A DNA stretch of 64,000 nt from Oegoconia quadripuncta (Eukaryota; Arthropoda; Insecta; Lepidoptera; Autostichidae): positions 34,840,778 through 34,904,777 of the forward strand of contig OX438744.1 in assembly GCA_949316235.1 (NCBI GenBank). The letters run 5' to 3'. The notes beneath the pieces are model-generated. The model was given only the letters and a program-made list of their open reading frames with translations. It searched no databases and had not been told where the DNA came from. The position numbers and the translations under genes are program-made. This document shows, piece after piece, positions 56,476 through 64,000 of this stretch. The first letter of the stretch is position 1. The number at the start of each line of letters is the position of its first letter.

Positions 56476-57027
56476 CATTCACGAACATTAAAATCGCGAA
56501 TAATACAGCTGCTCCATACATTTAATACTTCAAGTAGAATGGTATTGAACTTTTCTATAGAATAATATATATTTTTTCGTAAAATCAGAGTGAAAGTTGG
56601 TCATAAAAAGAACAATTTGTGAAAATTCGAATTCATCCCGTATAACAAACATTGCGGTAAGTAATCTAAAAAAAAACTAATTTTAGAACTCCAATCAAAC
56701 CCGCCCATTAATCGTCATTAACTAAAGCATCACACTAATACTAATAGTAGGGACTCACTCGGAGCTAATCGAGTGACGTACAGGAACTGTGGGGGTAGGA
56801 AACACAATTATTTTTATGGCAACACAATTTTCCTCGGCTCATTACATACATACCGCTATGTACTGGCAACATTAACATGCCCAGGGTAGGGCGGACCTAA
56901 TGCCCGGTGGGCACGCAAGTTTTTGATTATTCTCCTAAAATTGTATACAATTTTCACACCAAGAGGAGCGCTGGCGTGTGTGCATGGCTTGAGGCGGTAC
57001 GAAGTTCGTGACCAGAGACAAAAGTAG

Positions 57028-57066
57028 AGTGGAAGAAAGGGCGGGAATCGCAGCCATCTTGTCTCG
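57028..57066 (+). promoter_or_regulatory. E2F and YY1/Pho motif pair
   Basis: GGCGGGAA (57040-57047) is an E2F core. GCCATCTTG (57053-57061) is an inverted YY1/Pho core, five bases downstream. The preceding 150 bases are relatively GC-rich. Confidence 0.35.
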
Positions 57067-57659
57067 ATAATTTTAGTTTCAAAACCGTATCATTGTAACA
57101 AAATCATCAATCATATATTAATTTAGAATATTGACCATTAAATACGTGTTATGGTAATTTTAAGGAAAAAAAAACCTTTTATTACACAAAGGGGTTGTAA
57201 TGAAGATATTATACAGCCATAAACCGCGAAATTACCTCGAGAAATATATCGTGACACGCATTTCCCTAACAGAAAACCCATAGAATAGGCTTATCAACAC
57301 GTCTAGATCTGGAGACCCCACTAAATGTACTTTAACATCTATAATCCGGCAAATGAGTTCAATAAAAAAAGGGAAATTTACGTAAAAATGTAATAAGAAA
57401 GTCATCAGTATGGAGTTCGGCCAAGTTTCGAAGGCTTAGATTTTTCGTGCGATCTTTTTTACTTTTATACCCTCAGATTAGGGGGTAATAAAAAATTTTA
57501 AATGAAAGTTAAGAGGTGTCTTATTTTTCTTCAATTGGTGTAATAATTCTGTAATAAATATAAAGTTCACATGGAAGCACACTCATCTAGATTCTTTAAT
57601 TGGACTGACTATCTTATCCTAAACAGGTAAAACACATAACGCTAATAAAACTATTTTTA

Positions 57660-58150
57660 TCTTCTCTTCACAGTACATTCTTGAAAATGTAAACATATGT
57701 CAAAAATTTTTTGCATCATTTAAGAAAAATTGAAATAAACATGATGACAACAAGAAATAAAGATAAAAGTACAGGTTAAATTAACTTCGCCTCCACAAAG
57801 TCAATAATTCATTTAAAGGGTTATGTAATTATGTATATGCTTTTCAATAAGGTTCCTGTTGATATACAAAACCTTCGTTTCAATAAATTTAAACTTATTA
57901 AGAAAGCATATTATAAAATATCAAACTATTTAAATGATAATCATCCCAGGAAATAACCAGCTCGTTCGCATGCCAGGCTATTTCACAATTAATAATGAAA
58001 TATAAAATCCTTTTTACAATATAAAAAACTATTTTTTAAAGAGCAACCCCTCGAGTTTCTTTCATGTTCTTCTCAGGGGAAAATTGCCTTTTGAACAATC
58101 AGTACCTTAAAAAGTCGAAATCTGACTATTTAAGAGTAGGTACCCTGTGA
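57660..58150 (+). pseudogene. Non-LTR retrotransposon 3' end, decayed
   Basis: CTTCACAGTACATTCTTGAA, AATAAGGTTCCTGTTGATAT (NKVPVDI), GCATATTATAAAATATC (AYYKIS), the UTR block GGGGAAAATTGCCTTTTGAA and CTGACTATTTAAG. It is the same family as 11560-12195, with deletions. The TTTTGA tail is missing. Confidence 0.75.
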
Positions 58151-59249
58151 ACCCTTTGACTTTGAACCAGAAACCTTTACATACCCAACCCGTAACATAA
58201 ATTACATTTACCATAAACTAGAATTATAGAACAACTTTGACGTCTGTACAATAAGATTGTCAATGACAACGACAGTGTTCTGACAATCGTGCGAGCGAAA
58301 ATAGCCTTTAGAGTAAAGATATTCAACTATGCTAAAGCACATTCTTAGCTGAATGTTTCTAAAAGATAAATATTGTGACATAACATTATTCGTCCGTATT
58401 TCCTCTCTCATTATTCATATTAAAAAAAAATACTTATTGCACTCAGACGTGTGTACACGTTTGACAAATGACTCTACACTGCGTGAGTCCACATAAAATT
58501 ATAATTAAATTATAAGTATTAAAACCAATGTACTTCGGTTTACTGTTGACGTCACAAAAAACAAGCCAGATAATTTATGTGATACAATAAATGGAAAATG
58601 AAGTGAACTCCGACTTAAAAGTATTTCAGCGTTTGTAAGGATAAGGATATATCAGACGTCATTATTATTATCCTAAGAAAAGCAATCAATAAATAATAAA
58701 AAAATTTTCGTTGGTATTCCACGAATCTCCTTTGGGATTTTAAAATCTGAGGTGAATAGGCACTGGGATTGGATGCTCATTTTCGGCTACGTTGTCACTT
58801 TCTACCACGTGAGATGGACAAATAGTTCCCATCGTTTAAAGGGCCGACAAGATCACTAAACCTTAATACAATAATAGCACACTAAAGTGGTCACATACTG
58901 GACGTAGTACCTTGCCTCAAGGAGTGTAGACCATGCGGGCCCAGTACGAATCGCCTCACCTCAGAACTTTCTTTTCAAACATTTCAGTTTCCTCGGTATA
59001 TTTGACGAGTATGAATCTTTTGTTCAATGGTTTTGATAGCTCTTCAGTTGATGACTACGTGATCCCTCTCTCTCTTCCTCTGTAGAGTGCAGAGGATCAT
59101 GAACATGCTGTAGAATAGTCTCGTGAATTATTGGTGGAATGGTGGGGTGGTTTCACCACTGTTAATGTGAAAAAAAAAATTGCGAAAGCTGGCAGAATAA
59201 AATTTATTTTGCACCATTTCAAGTCGAAGAGGATTGTTATAGATTTATT
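58151..59249. other. No feature recognised
   Basis: A moderately GC-containing stretch at 58890-59170 has no open frame of note. Confidence 0.5.
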
Positions 59250-59395
59250 GAATAAAAAATCTTGACTATTCCAATATCAACTTACTCTCTGCCAAATTTC
59301 AAAATTATACGAAAAATCACTTAGAAATAGTTCTGCAGTTTAGACGTGAAAGCCGAACGGACAGATTCGTATTCATAATGTTAGTATGGATATCG
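59250..59395. repeat. MITE end fragment
   Basis: GAACGGACAGATTCGTATTC then ATAATGTTAGTATGGATA is a common terminal sequence of small DNA elements in Lepidoptera. The other end is not recognised. Confidence 0.4.
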
Positions 59396-60214
59396 AAATT
59401 TTGCGTGTTATCCATAGTTAAGAATGACTATTGCTTCTATTGCACAAAAATTTAACAATACACTTCATAAATATACAACCAGGCGTTTAAACAATTGAAA
59501 AACATATTTACACAAAATTGTTTCTGATCATGAATTTGAAATTGCACAAATCAGTACTCTGGTGCTTTGTTGGTTTGTCAAAAAAAAACTGGCAAAACTG
59601 TCACGTTTCGTTCAAAAGACTATCCACTATCAAATTAATAAACGGCTTTATATCAGTTCACAAAGGGTCTAATTAGTGTCGTACCTGTACGTCGATTTAC
59701 GTCTGTAATTCCCTGTAAAAATATGTCCTCTTTTGTTTATAGCCCGATTTAGATAAAGATATTAAGAGTTAAGTACGTAGTGTATCAAATTCGCCCGGGC
59801 TTCAATTTTTTATTTCATCAGGTCACGCGACCTAAAAACACGGACGAGGAATGTTGTTATAACACAGATTGCATTAATATTTTGACTTTTGTTTACCGTT
59901 TTATAGGTTAGGAATTCAAATCTATGACTCCGTTTAAAATTCACTTAATATGGAAATTATAGCAATTTGTAATTAAAGTTTTTATTGCTTAGACTCTATA
60001 TTTACGGACTTGTGTTATTCTTTGGAAAATGGCAACTCTATACCCGACCACATAAGTAGTATTTTATTCCTAAGTGTACCTATCTTCGAAATTGGAAGTT
60101 CCATTTTTAAAAATACTTTAAAACCGTAGTGCCAGGTAGAGCGGTAACAGAAATAGCGGTACGATAAGCCGTTTAGAATAGCAGAATCCCGGAATTCCCA
60201 TCGGACTCGGAGTG
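59396..60214. other. No feature recognised
   Basis: AT-rich DNA upstream of the promoter-like patch. Confidence 0.5.
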
Positions 60215-60310
60215 ATATGTCCCTAGCGGTGTTCGATTTTCAAACGTTTTGGCGGGAACGTGTCAAGATGGCCGCCGCAGGACGACAGCGCGCGATATCG
60301 CGCCAATTCT
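60215..60310 (+). promoter_or_regulatory. CpG-rich promoter-like region: E2F, YY1/Pho, 14-bp palindrome
   Basis: TTTTGGCGGGAA (60247-60258) is a strong E2F consensus. CAAGATGGCCGCC (from 60264) is a YY1/Pho match six bases later. GCGCGATATCGCGC (60290-60303) is a perfect palindrome that overlaps a second E2F-like GCGCCAA. This is the most promoter-like patch in the window. Confidence 0.45.
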
Positions 60311-60420
60311 TTTGTGCCAGCTTGGCGGATATATCTTACAGGGTTCGTATTCCAATCGGATTGGAAGGACAAGCTAATCTCGATATCATTGTACAGAAAA
60401 TGTGCTATAAATTTTACTAG
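60268..60420 (+). CDS. Possible short coding exon after the E2F/YY1 patch
   Basis: The ATG in CAAGATGGCC has a good start context (purine at -3, G at +4). The frame has 50 codons: MAAAGRQRAISRQFFCASLA, then ISYRVRIPIGLEGQANL, ending at TAG. No family is recognised and an overlapping longer frame begins at 60217. It could be a first exon, a small peptide or chance. Confidence 0.2.
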   Translation: MAAAGRQRAISRQFFCASLADISYRVRIPIGLEGQANLDIIVQKMCYKFY

Positions 60421-61875
60421 AACACGAGCAAAATGTTGGCGTAATAATACCAATCTACCGTTGAATATATCTTTAGGGTTACAAAGGTTTATTAAACGAT
60501 GAGTGTTTGTGAGAAGACACTTGTTCCTACAATTGACATTTGTTGGTGGTTAGAGGACAAGCTGGTTAGTGTAAAAAGAGTGAAACGTTAATATGTATAA
60601 TATATTGAGTGCGTTTCTTATACCGCTTTTGATTTCCACAGATGATATCCCTTACTTAACTGATAGTAACTGAACTTACTGACTGACAAATAAATCCAGA
60701 AGCCCTACTTATTATTTCATCTAATAGATCATGTATCTTAAAGTTTGACAATAAAAGTCATAGTGTAAAAAATATCTAATGACTGCTTTAAATTACAAGT
60801 ATTACAGATATATCATGGTTTATCCGTGAAGTCAATTTATAAAATGTAACTTAATATAAAATGATGAAAGTACTTCACTTGTAAAATACAACTACTCGAA
60901 CTCAATATTCGCATATTATATTTTGAGATATTAGGAGAGTTATGGCAGCAACCAATCTTGCAAACAGACAAATAGATGTAGCTTTCATCTAACAATCACA
61001 ATAACGAAGATGTTATTGGAGTTATTGATTAGCTATCAATCCTCCTCCCTTATTGTAGGTAGACCGCGAATGTGATAAATACATGCATTGTTATCGAGGG
61101 GTTTACCTTTTCGTCGTGCCCTGGGGGTATAGAGGATTGAATTACGTGTACTCAGGAATCGCGGGATTGGTACCGTTAACTTATGAACAGGGGCGGACGA
61201 AGGAGACGTTAAAAGGGGGCGCTAATATAATTACAAATACCCTTAGGGCAAATAATGGTTATTAATTGCTGAAAGTAATTGACACAGCGAAAGTGGTTAC
61301 TTTCTATTACTTTAAGGAATTCAATATTAAATTACATTAAAAGCTGAGACAATAAATCATAGTACCATTCAACTTGACCCTCGGTCTCCTTGAATTTAAC
61401 ACTGACATTTATCTTTGTCCTAGGCGCGTGTGTTCCCTTTTCAATTATATCTTTTTTAAATTTTTCTTGATTTGGAAAAGTACGACAATTCAAAAAACTA
61501 CATTTAGTGTAAGTTAAATGGATTTACTTAAAGTTGTAATTTCCCTAAAACATTCCGTTTAATTTTTTTAAAGCGAAATGAAAGTTACATAAATTTAAGT
61601 TGTCTAACTATTCCCATTTGCCTTCTTGACCTCTTAAATATGGTAGCGCCTTACTTGCCTTTAGTTAAGTAGATGCGTACATAACTACAATTGGTAAGCG
61701 TCTCTTAGCCTTAACTTAAACTCATTATTTTTAATTAAAAATTTTAATACAAGAAACGAATATAATCGACTTATACTATAACATGTGGTTACTGGTACCT
61801 TTACTTACACATTGTATAAGAAGATCAGCTGTAGACCCAATATCCACCATACATCACTATTGTTACTCTTTATTC
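60421..61875. other. No feature recognised
   Basis: AT-rich DNA. The 60-codon frame at 61083-61265 has no family. Confidence 0.55.
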
Positions 61876-62138
61876 GACGACCTGTTTGGTGTAGTGGTTA
61901 GAAACTGACTGAGTTACCAAGAGGTCGCGGGTTCGAATCCTGCTAGGTATGTTTGTATGATGAATACAGACGTGTTCCCGAGTTATGGATGTTTTTCATT
62001 TATATATGTATTTATTTCCAAAAAAAATGTATTTGTATAGTTTATCAACCTTCTGGTATCCATAACACAAGCCTGTGCTTAAATGCTTACTGTGGACCTA
62101 GATGGCGCTGTGTGTATGTGTAAAGATATTTTTTTTTT
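61876..62138 (+). mobile_element. SINE family A, full length
   Basis: A box TGGTGTAGTGG, B box GGTTCGAATCC, CTAGATGGCGCTG at 62098-62110, ending in T9. Confidence 0.9.
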
Positions 62139-62145
62139 AATTCTT

Positions 62146-62345
62146 CTCTAAAAGGTAAAGTCGCCCTCCGCGTCTCTCTGTTTGTGAGCTTAGTTGTTAT
62201 AAACTACACAATGGATTTTAGTACAGTTTTCACTATCATTTAGAGATTTTCTTCCGGAGGGTTAGTATGTATAATACAAGTGATAATTTTATTTTTAAAT
62301 CTACGCGGAAGAAGTCGCGAGCGGAAAGCTAGTTTAATGTAAACC
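62146..62345. mobile_element. Short DNA-transposon-like element
   Basis: It runs from AAGGTAAAGTCGCCCTCCGC to GCGAGCGGAAAGCTAGTTTA, edges like those at 34747-34948. No coding sequence. Confidence 0.4.
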
Positions 62346-62399
62346 AAACGAAAAGCCTTATTTAGCGACCTCTGTGTAAGCAAGGCAGTACTTTTTGGT

Positions 62400-62530
62400 C
62401 GTCGTCACCTAAATCCGTCACTGTCTGCACACATCGAATACCTCGCGACAACCGACAACCGCCCGAGGCGCCCTCTATTTCAGCGGGGAAATATTATTTC
62501 ACACATTAGTACGTGCGTGACGTAGGCAGC
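62400..62530. promoter_or_regulatory. CpG-rich non-coding patch
   Basis: GCGCCCTCTA (62467-62476) matches the 3' half of the CTCF consensus on the reverse strand; the same 10-mer is at 43465-43474. The rest (ACCGACAACCGCCCGAGGC, GTACGTGCGTGACGTAGG) is CpG-rich without an open frame. Confidence 0.25.
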
Positions 62531-62945
62531 GACAATAGGAAATTATTTTCTTTTTTTTTCTCTCAGGGGATTTTTGTGTAGGTACTCTTTGGTTCTTGGC
62601 TGCCATGGAATTTTAGCATTATATTTATCGTTGATAACTTGGAAATTGGATACAAATTCTCCGAACACTTGCTGTGGCTACCCGACTTCATTACAATATA
62701 TTATTATCATTAAAACGTATGTGCTGTTCGGTTTCCAATATGGAAAAGCATTGAAGTAACATAGAGACAGCAAGCACGGGATGAGTCCCGTCTTAGGAGA
62801 TACACATTTCAGTGGCGATGGGCTAATCACCTGATTCGTGGGCAATGTCCATGTTGTACATTTCTGTATATTTCTAAAGGTGAAATATATGTTTCTGTAT
62901 ATTTCAAAAACGAAAACTGGTTTCCTCCACTAATACACTATTTTT

Positions 62946-63294
62946 AACCGCCTCCGTGGCTCAATGTAAACAACACTGGGTTTACGATTCGAGGGTCGCG
63001 GGCTCAATCCCCAGCGGGGTACCTACATGTTTAGTACTCGGTTTGGTTGGTGGTAGGGCATTTTAAATGTCCACCTGGCTAGCTACCACCATCTTATCGC
63101 AAATCTGCCGCCAAACAGCAATGTTTATAGCATTATTGTGTTCCGGGTGTCAGAGATAAGATAGCCAGTGCGACAAATAATGGGGATTCCGGGTCAGTAT
63201 GCTTCCACCTTCGGCCTCATCTTCACTTAACATCAGGTGTGATTGAGGTCTTGACCTCAATGGTCAAGTGCTGACCTGTTGTGCATAAAAAAAA
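62946..63294 (+). mobile_element. SINE family C, full length
   Basis: Head AACCGCCTCCGTGGCTCAAT (A box TGGCTCAATG), B-box region GCGGGCTCAATCCCC, complete body and A8 tail. The tail has a small inverted duplication around GATTGAGGTCTTGACCTCAA that other copies lack. Confidence 0.9.
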
Positions 63295-63329
63295 TCCATC
63301 ATAGCAATAGTTTTTTTTTTTCGTTTTAT

Positions 63330-63730
63330 TCTCTCCTCTAGGAGAAGGCAAAGGGATCTAGCCCATAACAGCCATGTCTTATTTCTCTTATTTTTTCAGT
63401 CTGTAAGTCAGTCTCAGTCAAAACAAGTAATTCGTCATATACTTGGCGTATACAGAGTCTAGTCACGGTCAAGTCATTCTTCAGTAAAGTGGCAGAATGC
63501 TTTACAAAAGATTTTGGCGGCTTCTTGTGGGAACCCGAAAGCTCCGTTACGCACTATAATTTCCACTTCCGTTTGCTGCACAATATTCTGCCATTATTAA
63601 GCTTCAAAAGTTAGAACGCACAAATTATAAGAATTATAAACAAAAATGCTACTTCACTCGCCGAGATCCCGCCAAAAAGCCGCTGTCATACCTTTGGTTA
63701 TGGAAAAATAAAGGCTAAATGTTGCCAGAA
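63330..63730. repeat. Dispersed repeat K, copy 4 (longest)
   Basis: GAAGGCAAAGGGATCTAGCC, CAGTAAAGTGGCAGAATGCT, ACAATATTCTGCCATTATTA, GCACAAATTATAAGAATTAT and CGAGATCCCGCCAAAAAGCC. It holds all blocks seen separately in copies 1-3. Confidence 0.65.
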
Positions 63731-63839
63731 AATTTAAAAAGACTGACTTTGAATACCTGTAATTGGAAGTTTACTAAATTCCCGTACCTACGAGTAAGTT
63801 TCCTCGATCACGATTGATATAAAAGGCAATCCATGTACA

Positions 63840-64000
63840 GCGAAACCCCGTAAATTCGATTTACCGAATTTACCGTTCGCTTTCAACCGGAGTCCGGGAT
63901 CGTTCCGGGACTGTGCCACCAGTCCCAATGTTTTCGATCCCGCTAACTTAGTTACGACCGAAACCGGGGCTTCTTTTGTTTTACAACCATTTAACGGTTT
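63840..64000. other. GC-rich window edge with short hairpin
   Basis: GTAAATTCG / CGAATTTAC (63850-63858 and 63865-63873) form a perfect 9-bp stem. Then comes a CpG-rich stretch with GGAGTCCGGGATCGTTCCGG. It may be the start of a feature cut off by the window end. Confidence 0.25.

Overview
The window is eukaryotic, AT-rich, low in gene content and crowded with transposable elements. The repeat content points to a moth or butterfly (Lepidoptera). It holds several tRNA-derived SINE families with A and B boxes, 3' ends of non-LTR retrotransposons whose tails are short repeats such as TTTTGA or TTTTCA, RTE-type endonuclease/RT tails, and many short inverted-repeat elements. I recognise no host protein-coding gene, no rRNA and no functional tRNA. 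The stretch is best read as intergenic DNA or the inside of a very large intron.

The only long intact reading frame is a Tc1/mariner-superfamily transposase exon (23313-24224). It has all three catalytic acidic residues and 35 residues between the second and third. It has no N-terminal helix-turn-helix and no ATG, and it opens directly after a splice-acceptor-like TTTTTTGCAG. A polyadenylation signal lies 34 bases after its stop.

Layout. 0-7 kb: two foldback elements (211-644 and 1974-2687), SINE-C copies, an interrupted hAT MITE and a reverse LINE tail. 7-15 kb: SINE-A, a CpG-rich promoter-like patch at 8.7-8.8 kb, an oligo-T SINE, a LINE tail, a 430-bp MITE and SINE-C copies. 15-30 kb: SINE-A, -B and -C copies, decayed RT remnants, the transposase exon, a complete hAT MITE with an 8-bp target duplication, two palindromic boxes near 25.6 kb and an RTE tail. 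30-45 kb: two inverted copies of an unnamed repeat (30.6 and 34.0 kb), a direct/inverted repeat cluster (33.75-33.88 kb), a 466-bp element with 42-bp perfect inverted ends (35751-36220), a SINE with mixed head and tail (37488), a long hairpin (41428-41497) and a Harbinger-type MITE split by a SINE (42000-42294). 45-64 kb: more RT tails, a G-quadruplex-like run (50618-50664), CpG-rich modules at 53.1, 54.8, 57.0 and 60.2 kb, and more SINEs.

No genes work together here in a pathway. The functional candidates are regulatory: a CTCF-like core carried by every good SINE-A copy, paired E2F and YY1/Pho motifs at three CpG-rich patches, and inverted repeats that could be transcribed into double-stranded RNA. 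All annotation was read by eye. Repeat boundaries are usually good to about 5-20 bases, and family names are given only where diagnostic signs are visible.
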